NCBI GenBank assembly: GCA_015863215.1
Contig: JACBXN010000008.1
Coordinates: forward strand, 1 to 53,242
DNA: 53,242 nt
Direction: 5' to 3'
Source: Aerococcaceae bacterium DSM 111176
GTDB lineage: Bacteria; Bacillota; Bacilli; Lactobacillales; Aerococcaceae
Below are positions 8,657 through 16,988 of the stretch, piece by piece; the stretch's first letter is position 1; each line of letters begins with the position of its first letter. Position numbers and translations under genes: made by a program. Under the pieces are notes generated by a model. That model searched no databases and was not told where the DNA came from. It saw only the letters and a program-made list of their open reading frames with translations.

Positions 8657-8725
8657 CCTACCGTGTACCTTTTACAAGGCGTTTTCTCTTGGACCAGTCA
8701 GGCAGTGCCTCGGAACCCTAGAAAA
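8641..8725 (-). promoter_or_regulatory. Guanidine-I (ykkC-class) riboswitch aptamer
   Basis: Read on the minus strand, the leader contains the ykkC/guanidine-I signatures in order: CUAGGGUUCCG (8721-8711), ACUGGUCCAAGAG (about 8698-8686), ACACGGUAGGAUAAAAGCC (8665-8647) and CUAGGAG. The first CUAGG can pair with the last CCUAG to close the helix. The variable stem is short. The terminator directly downstream fits an ON switch. The match is from memory of the consensus, not a covariance-model score. Confidence 0.85.
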
Positions 8726-8793
8726 CATTACTATTGAATTAAGGCTAGAGTATCAAATTATAATTGGGTAATCAAATGAAAATGTTTCCTTAA

Positions 8794-9063
8794 TTACCAA
8801 CTTGCTTTACTTACCCCTGGAATGAGCCCTTGATGCGCTAATTCTCTGAATTTTACTCTGGATAAACCAAATTTACGCATATAGCCACGAGGACGCCCGT
8901 CCAGACGGTCACGATTGGTTACTCGGTTTGGGTTTGAGTCTTTAGGTAATTTTGCTAATGCTTCATAGTTTTTTTCTTGTTTTAATTGATAACGCAATTC
9001 TGCGTATTGTTCAACCATTGCTTGTCGTTGTAGATTTTTTTGAATTTTTGCTTTCTTTGCCAT
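8794..9063 (-). CDS. rpsN: 30S ribosomal protein S14, zinc-independent paralogue
   Basis: Component of the small ribosomal subunit. The 89-residue sequence ends with the S14 signature ([20 protein letters not shown], then [11 protein letters not shown]). It has no cysteines, so it is the C-minus form that replaces the four-cysteine zinc-binding S14 when zinc is scarce. It lies three bases behind a 37-residue gene, with a Zur-type operator ahead of the pair, as expected for zinc-starvation control. The short length (not about 61 residues as in the zinc form) agrees with this class. Confidence 0.95.
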   Translation of the reverse strand: MAKKAKIQKNLQRQAMVEQYAELRYQLKQEKNYEALAKLPKDSNPNRVTNRDRLDGRPRGYMRKFGLSRVKFRELAHQGLIPGVSKASW

Positions 9064-9066
9064 TAA

Positions 9067-9180
9067 TTATCCTTTCTTTCTCGCTTTTTCAGCTTTAATC
9101 ATTTTAAGTGCGCGTTTTTTCGTTTTTATGTTCGGACTTTTTAAATTGCGGTATGCCGCAGCAACTGTTGCTTTTGCCAT
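9067..9180 (-). CDS. Small basic protein co-transcribed with rpsN, Zur-regulated
   Basis: A 37-residue frame beginning MAKATVAAAYRNLKSPN and ending in a run of Lys and Arg (EKARKKG). It has a GAAAGAGGAAA site upstream and ends three bases before the S14 start. It is not L33, L31 or L36: there is no CxxC and the length and sequence differ. I tentatively relate it to very short proteins called putative metal homeostasis protein in Lactobacillales. The basic, cysteine-free composition would also suit a ribosome-associated peptide. Its position directly behind the Zur box implies expression under zinc limitation. Confidence 0.7.
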   Translation of the reverse strand: MAKATVAAAYRNLKSPNIKTKKRALKMIKAEKARKKG

Positions 9181-9254
9181 GTTTTCCTCTTTCTGTTTCC
9201 TTGGATTGTGAGTTGTTTTTTCGCTAGTATATGTATGAGTATTGGAATGACTTT

Positions 9255-9277
9255 TTAATCGTAATGATTACTATTTA
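9255..9277. promoter_or_regulatory. Zur box
   Basis: TCGTAAT-G-ATTACTA flanked by A/T matches the Bacillus-type Zur operator (TCGTAATnATTACGA core) with one mismatch. It lies about 75 bp upstream of the small gene and rpsN on the minus strand. It is also close to the + strand YitT-like gene, so it could control both directions. Confidence 0.75.
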
Positions 9278-9358
9278 ATTATAATCATATTCCTTCTTTT
9301 GGCAAGTGAAAAGTATTTATTATTAATTAATTTTAAAAACAGTTGTCTGATTACTTTT

Positions 9359-10042
9359 GTGAAAAAATTAATTTTATGTTATATTTTAGTTATTGTATTA
9401 ATAGAAAAAGTTGATTATATCAATAATTTTACAAGCAAACGATTAACGATGATGGTTGCCAGTACTTTGATTATGGGATTGGGAATCAGTTTAGTCATTC
9501 TGTCTAATCTTGGTGCATCAGCTGTGACAAGCTTCGCATATGTCCTCAGTTTAATCGGAGGTCTTTCATTTGGAACAATGACATTTATTTTCAATTGTCT
9601 TTATATTATTGCTCAAAAATTAATTCTAAAGAATAACTTCCCGACAATTCAGTGGGGGCAAATTATTATTTCGCTGTTCCTTGGGCTTGCGATTGATGGG
9701 TGGTCATGGGTACTAACTGCTCTTGAACCTACTTCGTATATTTTACAACTCATCACACTTGTTTTAGGTTGTGCCATTATCGGGTCAGCTACAGTTATTC
9801 AATTGGAATATAGTCCGATTTATAATCCTGCTGAAGGGATTGTTCTTGCATTATCAAGACACTTTAATGCTGATTTTAGTCATTTGAAGATTATTTTCGA
9901 TAGTAGTTTAGTTATCTTGGCGGTTATTTTCTCATTGATCGCATTTGGTTTTTTAAATGGGGTCCGTGAAGGTACCATTATCAGTTCATTTTTAGTTGGT
10001 TGGTTTATTGGTCAGTTCAAGAAAATAAAAGGAGCGATTTAA
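9359..10042 (+). CDS. YitT/YczE-like membrane protein
   Basis: Integral membrane protein with about five or six hydrophobic helices. The pattern SKRLTMMVASTLIMGLGISL followed by SNLGASAVTSFAYVLS is typical of the YczE/YyaS/YitT group, whose transport function is not established. The start is uncertain. The open frame reaches back to a TTG at 9299, the GTG at 9359 is used here, and the ATG at 9449 is possible; none has a clear ribosome binding site. The family usually begins just before the FTSKR segment. The stop touches the start of the hydroxyacid dehydrogenase gene, so the two are probably one operon starting near the Zur box. Confidence 0.75.
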   Translation: MKKLILCYILVIVLIEKVDYINNFTSKRLTMMVASTLIMGLGISLVILSNLGASAVTSFAYVLSLIGGLSFGTMTFIFNCLYIIAQKLILKNNFPTIQWGQIIISLFLGLAIDGWSWVLTALEPTSYILQLITLVLGCAIIGSATVIQLEYSPIYNPAEGIVLALSRHFNADFSHLKIIFDSSLVILAVIFSLIAFGFLNGVREGTIISSFLVGWFIGQFKKIKGAI

Positions 10043-11041
10043 ATGAAAAAAGCAGCATTTATGATGCATCCGGCATTCTTTGAAGATGTCTATTCAGAAG
10101 AAACACGCAGTAAAATTGGAGAACAAGTATCGGTTGATTTACCTCTAATCACAGATGAAAATATTAACGAGTATAGAGAAGAATTAAAGTCTGTGGAATT
10201 CGTCTTTTCAGGGTGGGGAGCTCCTCTTTTTGATGAAGCACTGCTTGATCAAATGCCTTCATTAAAAGTAATCTTCTACGCAGCAGGAACTGTGCGTCAA
10301 GTGGTTACTCCTGAAGTTTGGAATCGAGGTATCCGCGTTACAACTGCTTCAACAATTAACGCAATCCCTGTTAGTCAATTTACATTAGCAACCATCTTAT
10401 TCTCACTTAAGAATGGTTGGCAATTAATGCGCAAAGTTCGCAAAGAAAAAACATTCGAAAACGGTGTGTTCCAACCTAGTCTTGGAATTTATCAAGCTAC
10501 CATCGGACTTGTTTCAATGAGTTCAATTGGCCGCGATGTTGCTGATCTGCTTGCACCTTTTGGTGTTAATATTTTAGCTTATGATCCCTTTGTCTCTCAA
10601 GAAGAAGCGGATCGCTACAATGTTAAAATGGTGAGTTTGGAAGAGTTATTTGAAGAAAGTGATATCGTTTCAGTTCATACGCCATTGTTAGATGCTACAA
10701 GACATATGATTGGTTATGACTTGATTGCATCAATGAAAGAATTATCAACTTTAATCAATACCGCTCGTGGTGCAATTATTAAAGAAGACGAAATGATTCA
10801 AGTTTTACAAGAACGCCCTGACCTTACTGCTGTCTTAGATGTAACAGACCCAGAGCCACCTCTAGAAGATTCACCTCTTTACACTTTAGAGAATGTTGTC
10901 TTAACACCACATATCGCTGGTAGTGTCGGCGGAGAGAAAAAGCGCCTCGGCGACTCAATGTTAGCTGAAGTGAAACGTTATCTAGAAGCTGAAGAATTAG
11001 ACTACGAAATCACAGAAGAATCTTATAAAAATGAAGCATAG
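10043..11041 (+). CDS. D-isomer-specific 2-hydroxyacid dehydrogenase
   Basis: NAD(P)-dependent oxidoreductase of 332 residues that should interconvert a 2-oxoacid and its D-2-hydroxyacid. The late family motifs are intact: Arg in INTARGAII, Glu in DVTDPEPP and His in LTPHIAG. The dinucleotide-binding turn is unusual: GLVSMSSIGRDVADLL replaces the normal GxGxxG, with two glycines changed to serine. The gene begins directly after the membrane-protein stop, with AAAGGAGCG eight bases ahead. A strong terminator follows. The partner membrane protein might move the substrate or product, but this is inference. Confidence 0.88.
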   Translation: MKKAAFMMHPAFFEDVYSEETRSKIGEQVSVDLPLITDENINEYREELKSVEFVFSGWGAPLFDEALLDQMPSLKVIFYAAGTVRQVVTPEVWNRGIRVTTASTINAIPVSQFTLATILFSLKNGWQLMRKVRKEKTFENGVFQPSLGIYQATIGLVSMSSIGRDVADLLAPFGVNILAYDPFVSQEEADRYNVKMVSLEELFEESDIVSVHTPLLDATRHMIGYDLIASMKELSTLINTARGAIIKEDEMIQVLQERPDLTAVLDVTDPEPPLEDSPLYTLENVVLTPHIAGSVGGEKKRLGDSMLAEVKRYLEAEELDYEITEESYKNEA

Positions 11042-11066
11042 AGTAAATTTTATCAATTAGTTTTCA

Positions 11067-11096
11067 GACTAGGGGCTGCCCTAGTCTTATTTTTTA
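11067..11096 (+). terminator. Terminator after hydroxyacid dehydrogenase
   Basis: GACTAGGG (11067-11074), loop GCTG and CCCTAGTC (11079-11086) are followed by TTATTTTTT. Confidence 0.92.
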
Positions 11097-11151
11097 CAAG
11101 TTTGACGCTCCAAATCCCGTTTTTTACTGAACTTCTGTTAAGTGTCTGATC

Positions 11152-11235
11152 CAAATGCCACTGGCAGATCTTCGAATTTCCCCTAATGTTTTGCCACTTA
11201 TCCGAGTAATACTGGCAAATCTTCGATTACGAGCC
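11152..11235. repeat. Two-unit hairpin repeat E
   Basis: Within the 327-base gap before the peptide-transporter genes, the block CTGGCA(G/A)ATCTTCGA occurs at 11161 and again at 11212, 51 bp apart. The second copy has left arm TTTGCCA (11190-11196) and right arm TGGCAAA (11213-11219). In the first, TGCCA and TGGCA nearly abut. It resembles the other tandem hairpin arrays in this window. No gene is seen in the gap. Confidence 0.55.
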
Positions 11236-11285
11236 TGGGTTTTGCTACCGTACCGGAACTAAACTGAACTCGCATACAACAAACA

Positions 11286-11337
11286 AACCGCACAAAACCA
11301 TTATCCTAATAGATAATGATTCTATGCGGTTCTTTTT
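11286..11337. terminator. Bidirectional hairpin, dispersed palindrome copy 2
   Basis: A 20-bp stem with three mismatches (11286-11305 with 11312-11331) lies between convergent genes and carries a T run on the + side. The sequence is a diverged relative of the palindromes at 1085-1129 and 44580-44626. It probably ends the peptide-transporter operon. Confidence 0.7.
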
Positions 11338-11368
11338 GTAAAAATATTTAAGTATAATTAATTAAATA

Positions 11369-12346
11369 TTACACCATCGCAACAAGCTCTCGCTCTTTCG
11401 ATTTTGCATGCTTCTCGACATATCGTTGATAATATCCTTCAACTTCATCAGGATGACATAATACAAAGTGTTCGGGAACAATCTCAAAAAGTTGTACTGC
11501 TTCCCATTCTGTTTCAGTATATTCCACCCCTTTGTAGCCAACTCGTTTTCGGTCCTTTTCAATTAAAGGATCCGCTTCAGGAATTGCAGATAACAAAGAT
11601 TCTGTATAAGGATGTAATGGATATTGATAAATTTCTTCAGCAGGAGCAACTTCTACTAATCGCCCTTGATTCATTACGCCAATTCGGTCACTGATATACT
11701 TCACCATTGATAAATCATGGGTGATGAATAAGTAAGTTAAATTCTCTTCCTTTTTCAGTTTGCGCAGTAAATTAACAATTTGCGCTTGAATTGAAACATC
11801 CAAAGCTGAGATTGCTTCATCAGCGATGATTAACTTAGGTTGAAGTGCCAATGCACGAGCAATCCCAATCCTCTGGCATTGTCCTCCTGAGAATTCTCTT
11901 GGATAGCGGTTGGCATAACTTGGATTCAGACCAACTTGATTCAACAAGTTATTAACTGCCTCATCGCGCTCTCGTCGATTTTTAACGAGTCCATGTATTT
12001 GCATAGGGCCACCTATGATTTCCTTGACTGTCATTCTTGGATTCAATGAACTGTATGGATCTTGGAAAATCATTTGTATTTGCTTTCGGTAAGCTAACAT
12101 TTCTTTACGGGATTGATATGATGTAATATCATCTCCCATAAACTGAATTGTACCATCCGTTAAATCTTCTAGTTTTAATAGTAATTTACCCGTCGTAGAC
12201 TTCCCGCTTCCTGATTCCCCTACTAATCCAAATGTCTCCCCTTCACGAATCTCGAAAGATATTTGATTAACAGCCTTTACAGGATCTGAGTTAGCGGCTT
12301 GATAATGTTTACTAATATTTTGAACGTTGACTAAGACTTTATTCAT
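11369..12346 (-). CDS. oppF: Peptide ABC transporter ATP-binding protein (OppF-like)
   Basis: One of the two ATPases driving an Opp/Dpp-type importer, 325 residues. It carries Walker A GESGSGKSTTGK (about 43-54), the Q-loop in MIFQDPYSSLNPRMTV, the signature FSGGQCQRIGIARAL and Walker B LIIADEAISALDVS. The usual Pro of ADEPxSALD is Ala here. It overlaps the upstream oppD-like gene by eight bases and is the last gene of the seven-gene operon. The C-terminal extension typical of OppF (HFVLCHPDEVEGYYQRY) is present. Confidence 0.92.
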   Translation of the reverse strand: MNKVLVNVQNISKHYQAANSDPVKAVNQISFEIREGETFGLVGESGSGKSTTGKLLLKLEDLTDGTIQFMGDDITSYQSRKEMLAYRKQIQMIFQDPYSSLNPRMTVKEIIGGPMQIHGLVKNRRERDEAVNNLLNQVGLNPSYANRYPREFSGGQCQRIGIARALALQPKLIIADEAISALDVSIQAQIVNLLRKLKKEENLTYLFITHDLSMVKYISDRIGVMNQGRLVEVAPAEEIYQYPLHPYTESLLSAIPEADPLIEKDRKRVGYKGVEYTETEWEAVQLFEIVPEHFVLCHPDEVEGYYQRYVEKHAKSKERELVAMV

Positions 12347-13400
12347 TACTCTTCACTCCGGTCTTGTAGGTATGATAAATGGCATAACGCTTTTGAATAA
12401 CAGCTGGAGCATCGACTTTAGGAGATCTCGGATCAAGCAGCCAAGTCGCTGCATAATGCGTATCTGACACCTTAAACAATGGCGGCTCCTCTTCAAAATC
12501 AATCGCCAAAGCATATTCATTTCGAGGTGCAAATGGATCACCTTTAGGTAAATCCATCAAATTCGGCGGAGTTCCTGGAATTGTATACAAGTCGTCATCC
12601 ATCATCGCCAGAGATGGCATTGATGCAAGCAAGCCCCATGTATAAGGATGTTGTGGATGATAAAACAGCTCATTGACACTCGCATGTTCTACTATCTTTC
12701 CAGCGTACATAACTGCTACACGGTCTGCAATGCTTGCAACAACACCCAAGTCATGGGTAATAAAAATTAAGGAAGTGTCGAACTCTTCCTTCAACTCATC
12801 CATCTGTTCCAATATTTGAGCTTGAATGGTTACATCAAGTGCAGTTGTCGGTTCATCCGCAATGAGTATTTTCGGCTTACATGCTAATGCTAGAGCAATC
12901 ATTACCCGCTGTCTCATCCCACCAGAAAATTCATGTGGGTATTGTTTGCTTCGTCTTTCTACATCCGATATCCCCACTCTTTCCATCAACCGTTGTGCTT
13001 CTTTCAAAGCATCATGCATGTTCATTTGTTGATGTGTTTCTAATGATTCCGCTATTTGACGCCCAACTGTCATCACTGGATTCAATGACGTCATGGGATC
13101 TTGGAAAATCATCGCAATCTCTTTCCCCCGTACTTGAGTCATTTCTTTTTCTGAAAGAGTTAGTAAATCGCGGCCTTCATAGAGAATTTGACCGGATTGA
13201 ATGTTCGTAATCCCTTTCGGTAAGATACGAGTAATGGCTTTGGTTGATACAGTTTTACCAGAACCTGATTCGCCAACAATCGCGAGCGTTTCACCTTTAT
13301 TTAAGGTAAAACTCACATCGCGAATGACTTGAACATTTCCATCGAGCGTTTTAAATTCAATTTGGAGATTTTTAACTTCTAATAATGGTTTTTCAGCCAT
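12339..13400 (-). CDS. oppD: Peptide ABC transporter ATP-binding protein (OppD-like)
   Basis: Second ATPase of the importer, 353 residues: Walker A GESGSGKTVSTKA (about 43-55), signature FSGGMRQRVMIALAL, Walker B ILIADEPTTALDVT. The C-terminal domain that in many OppD/OppF proteins holds four cysteines and an iron-sulfur cluster is present (PFAPRNEYALAIDFEEEPPL), but all four cysteine positions are changed, to Asp, Asn, Asp and Thr. It lies 16 bases behind the substrate-binding protein gene and overlaps oppF. Confidence 0.92.
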   Translation of the reverse strand: MAEKPLLEVKNLQIEFKTLDGNVQVIRDVSFTLNKGETLAIVGESGSGKTVSTKAITRILPKGITNIQSGQILYEGRDLLTLSEKEMTQVRGKEIAMIFQDPMTSLNPVMTVGRQIAESLETHQQMNMHDALKEAQRLMERVGISDVERRSKQYPHEFSGGMRQRVMIALALACKPKILIADEPTTALDVTIQAQILEQMDELKEEFDTSLIFITHDLGVVASIADRVAVMYAGKIVEHASVNELFYHPQHPYTWGLLASMPSLAMMDDDLYTIPGTPPNLMDLPKGDPFAPRNEYALAIDFEEEPPLFKVSDTHYAATWLLDPRSPKVDAPAVIQKRYAIYHTYKTGVKSNE

Positions 13401-13415
13401 TTCTCCCCCTCCTTA

Positions 13416-15032
13416 CTATTCAGCAATCGTCCATGTTTCAATATCATGTAAACTTCCGTGCCAGTATGGCTTAATTCCACCATCTAATTTCGTTGATTTA
13501 ATAATAAATTGGAAATCAGCATATAATGGTGCAACAAAGGCTTTCTCTTGGAAGTAAGATTGAAACTCTTGATACACTGGGTAACGGTCATCAAATGAAG
13601 TCAATTCACGTCCTTGAGCTAGTATTCCTTCTAATGTTTCATCATCAATATTGGCATGATTGATTGAACCACTTCCCCAATAAGATGTTTGGTCTGGGTC
13701 AATATTAAAGGCTAGACCAATCATCGCTAATTGGTAATCTCCTTGAGTGACATTCGCTAAGTGAGTCGCGAAGTCTGCCGTTTGTTGTGTTACCGTTAAT
13801 CCAATTGCTTCCAAGTCTTGTTCAATTAAATTCGCTGCCGTCATACGGGTCACGTTTCCTGTTGGAACTGATAAGATAATTTCTTGTGACATGTCAAAAC
13901 CTGATTCCTCTAAGAGCGCTTTAGCCGCATCTGGGTCATAAGCAGCAGGTGCTAAATCTGGGTCTTTATATGGATTTAGAGACGTATATGTACTAGCTAG
14001 TACTTCCCCTTCACCAAGTAAGAGATCCGTCACTAAACGATCACGGTTCGTTGCCATTAAAATCGCTTGACGAACACGTTCATCATCAAAAACTGTATTA
14101 TTAATATGTAAAAATTGTCCACTCGTTCCTGGATTTGCTTCTACGAATAGATTTTCGTTTTCACGTAGTGCATTGATATCTGTAATTGGAATTAAGCCAA
14201 TTCCACCACCCGCTGACATATCAATCGTTCCAGATTGAAGTGAAGTTACCATATTGGTACTATCCATAATTTGAATAAAGATATTTTTAATCTTTGGTTC
14301 TCCTCTGAAGTAATTCTCATTCGCTTCGAGTTGAATATATGATCCATGTTCGTATTTCACAAAACGGTAAGGTCCAGCAAAAACTGTTGGGTTCGTTGCA
14401 AATTCCGAATCTCCAAGATTTGTGAGGTCTTCTTTTTCGACCATATGTTTTGGTGCGATTAATACCTTGAAACCAATATTTTCTTTCACATAGGCTGGGT
14501 CTGCAGCTTCTTTTAGAGTAATTTCTAATGTCTTATCATCCACAACATTTAATCCAGAAATAGTATCTTCACCTTCAGCTAACTTCCCACCATCGTCTAA
14601 ACCAGCAATCGCTGTAATAAAACTAGCAGCATGTGTTTCAACTTGCGGATTAGCAATCACATTTAAATTGTATGCTATATCATCTGCAGTCAATGCAGTT
14701 CCATCTGACCAATTGACATCATCACCGACTGTAATGGTATAAGTGATATTATCTTCTGTTGTAATATCGGCAATGTTAGGTGTGAATTCACCTGGCTCCG
14801 CTTGATCCATTAATGAAGGATACATGAATCGCTCTACCCATTGAGCAACAACGTCAGAGGAATTAAATACATTCATGCCAGAGATGGTATTCGTTGTTCC
14901 GATATTTAACGTATCTCTCAAAGCAGGTTCTTGAGCAGAGATTACTGTACCAGCAGTGAAATGCTTCCCAAAACTCGTTAATAAAATAGCACATAGGAAT
15001 AGCACACTAAAAATTTTCTTTGTCATTTTCAT
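13416..15032 (-). CDS. Extracellular peptide-binding protein (OppA/DppA family)
   Basis: Solute-binding protein of 538 residues (SBP family 5) that should capture peptides or acylated amino acids for the permease. It has a basic start (MKMTKK), a hydrophobic core and a plausible signal-peptidase I site after residue 33 (VISAQE). I do not see a lipobox: the only cysteine in the signal region, LFLCAIL, lacks the usual [AG]-Cys context. Conserved elements include DVNWSDGTALTADDIAYNL near residue 105 and FAGPYRFVKYEHGSYIQL near 215. Its place between permease and ATPase genes fixes its role; ligand specificity is unknown. Confidence 0.9.
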   Translation of the reverse strand: MKMTKKIFSVLFLCAILLTSFGKHFTAGTVISAQEPALRDTLNIGTTNTISGMNVFNSSDVVAQWVERFMYPSLMDQAEPGEFTPNIADITTEDNITYTITVGDDVNWSDGTALTADDIAYNLNVIANPQVETHAASFITAIAGLDDGGKLAEGEDTISGLNVVDDKTLEITLKEAADPAYVKENIGFKVLIAPKHMVEKEDLTNLGDSEFATNPTVFAGPYRFVKYEHGSYIQLEANENYFRGEPKIKNIFIQIMDSTNMVTSLQSGTIDMSAGGGIGLIPITDINALRENENLFVEANPGTSGQFLHINNTVFDDERVRQAILMATNRDRLVTDLLLGEGEVLASTYTSLNPYKDPDLAPAAYDPDAAKALLEESGFDMSQEIILSVPTGNVTRMTAANLIEQDLEAIGLTVTQQTADFATHLANVTQGDYQLAMIGLAFNIDPDQTSYWGSGSINHANIDDETLEGILAQGRELTSFDDRYPVYQEFQSYFQEKAFVAPLYADFQFIIKSTKLDGGIKPYWHGSLHDIETWTIAE

Positions 15033-15095
15033 ACTTATTTCCCCCGTAGGTTTATTATTTTTAATTATTAAATGTAAATCTTTAAAATCTTAAAT

Positions 15096-16028
15096 CTAGA
15101 CTTCACCTTCAACAGCACTTCTTAATCCGTCCCCGATAAAGTTAATCGATAAAACAGCCACGAATATTAAAATCCCTGCTGGGACCCAACGCCAAGGTTG
15201 CGTTGATAAAACGGTTAACGACTGAGCATTTGCTAGGATATTCCCCCAACTTGCAGTTGGTGGGATCACTCCCACTCCTAAGAAACTGAGTGAGGCTTCA
15301 CTAATAATCGATGTTGAAATCCCAAAGGTCATATTCACCAAAATTGATGAGAGGACATTGGGAAAAATATGTTTGAATAAAATGCTTGAGGTACTATAAC
15401 CTGAAGCAATGGCCGCTTGAATAAAATCAGCCTTTCGCAGTTTCATCACTTCACCACGAACCAGACGAGTTAGAGGTGGCCAACCAAACAATCCAATCAC
15501 AATCGTTACTGTCCAAACACTCGGACCAACTACTGAGACGACGACCAGAATGACCATGAACGACGGGAATGACATTATCACTTCCGTAAATCGCATAATC
15601 ATCATGTCCCAAATACCACCCAGATAACCACTAATCAATCCTAATGTTGTTCCAATTAATGTATATATTAATACTGAGGTGACTCCAACAAATAAGGAGA
15701 CTTGGTTACCATAAATTAGACGACTTAGAACATCACGCCCAATCTCATCTGTCCCTAACCAGTGGCTTGCGCTCGGACCTGTTTGGAAGGATCCAACTGT
15801 AATATTTGGGTCATAAGGAGCTAAACTACTCGCAAATACTGCAGTAACGATGAGTATGATAAAGACAATCAGACCCATAACTGCCAGTCGATGCCTTCTA
15901 AATCGTTTAAATAAATTATGCCAATACCCATTATCTATTATTGGTTTAGCTTGTTTTAATTCTGGCACATATTCAATGAAGGGCTGTTCTTTTTCTTGAG
16001 CCAATTGAAAGACATATTGTGTTTCCAT
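15096..16028 (-). CDS. oppC: Peptide ABC transporter permease (OppC/DppC-like)
   Basis: Inner-membrane permease of 310 residues. It has the cytoplasmic N-terminal lead-in FKRFRRHRLAVMGLIVFIIL, the DPN and GTDEIGRDVLSRL segments typical of OppC/DppC, and the coupling-helix region containing GYSTSSILFKHIFPN. About six membrane helices are present. It starts 12 bases behind the partner permease gene, preceded by AGGAGG. Confidence 0.93.
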   Translation of the reverse strand: METQYVFQLAQEKEQPFIEYVPELKQAKPIIDNGYWHNLFKRFRRHRLAVMGLIVFIILIVTAVFASSLAPYDPNITVGSFQTGPSASHWLGTDEIGRDVLSRLIYGNQVSLFVGVTSVLIYTLIGTTLGLISGYLGGIWDMMIMRFTEVIMSFPSFMVILVVVSVVGPSVWTVTIVIGLFGWPPLTRLVRGEVMKLRKADFIQAAIASGYSTSSILFKHIFPNVLSSILVNMTFGISTSIISEASLSFLGVGVIPPTASWGNILANAQSLTVLSTQPWRWVPAGILIFVAVLSINFIGDGLRSAVEGEV

Positions 16029-16040
16029 AGCTACCTCCTT

Positions 16041-16988
16041 CTAGTAACGTATACGTGGGTCAACGTAAGCATAAATAATATCGACAATTAAATTACTCGA
16101 TAATACTGCAACCGCCGACAATAAATTGATTGCCATAATCACTGGATAATCTCTAGCTGCGATGGAGCTCATCATCAATTGACCTATACCTGGCCAGCGG
16201 AAAACTTGTTCGGTTACAATTGCTCCCCCTATTAACCTTGGTATGTCCGAACCAATCACTGTTATAATGGGGATTAAAGAATTTCGTAAACCATGCCTTA
16301 AGGTAACCTTCCCCTCTGAGAGCCCTTTAGATATTGCGGTTCGCATAAAATTTTCTTCATTGACTTGAATCATTGTTGCCCGAACATAACGCGTCATATT
16401 TGCACTATATCCCGTTGCCAGAACTAAGACTGGGAGAAAATAGTAACTCATAGACATCAAGAATGAATCCTGTCCACCCAATGTCTCTCGTCCTCCCGTT
16501 GGCAGCCAACCAAGTTGTAGGGAAAAGATATAAATCATCCCTAGTCCTAAGAAAAAGTTTGGCACAGATACACCGGCAAATGATGCAGTTGTAACCATAT
16601 GATCGATCCATGAGTTTTTGTGTTTAGCACAGTAAATGCCTAATGGAATCGCAATGATATATGCGACTAATAATGTCGCGCCCATCAATTGTAAGGTTGG
16701 TACTATCCGTGCACCTAATAGTCCGATAACACTCGTACGGGTACTAAATGAGAATCCAAAGTTTCCCGTTAATACATTAAGCAACCAATTTCCATATTGC
16801 ACGATTAGCGGTTGATTTAATCCTAAACGTTCCCGGGTCATCTCAATCTGATCCGCTGTGGCATCTGGCGAAATAAATAAATCCGCAGCGTCCCCTGGAG
16901 CTAAACTCACAATACCAAAGGCAAATACTGAAACAAGTAGTAACACAGGGAGCATTGTCAGGAGTCGCTTTGTAATATACTTACTCAT
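16041..16988 (-). CDS. oppB: Peptide ABC transporter permease (OppB/DppB-like)
   Basis: First permease of the importer, 315 residues. The OppB/DppB N-terminus (YITKRLLTMLPVLLLVSVFAF), the segment RERLGLNQPLIVQYGNWL and the coupling motif MRTAISKGLSEGKVTLRHGL identify it. It overlaps the upstream amidohydrolase gene by four bases (ATGA), which implies translational coupling between hydrolase and transporter and supports a shared substrate. Confidence 0.93.
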   Translation of the reverse strand: MSKYITKRLLTMLPVLLLVSVFAFGIVSLAPGDAADLFISPDATADQIEMTRERLGLNQPLIVQYGNWLLNVLTGNFGFSFSTRTSVIGLLGARIVPTLQLMGATLLVAYIIAIPLGIYCAKHKNSWIDHMVTTASFAGVSVPNFFLGLGMIYIFSLQLGWLPTGGRETLGGQDSFLMSMSYYFLPVLVLATGYSANMTRYVRATMIQVNEENFMRTAISKGLSEGKVTLRHGLRNSLIPIITVIGSDIPRLIGGAIVTEQVFRWPGIGQLMMSSIAARDYPVIMAINLLSAVAVLSSNLIVDIIYAYVDPRIRY

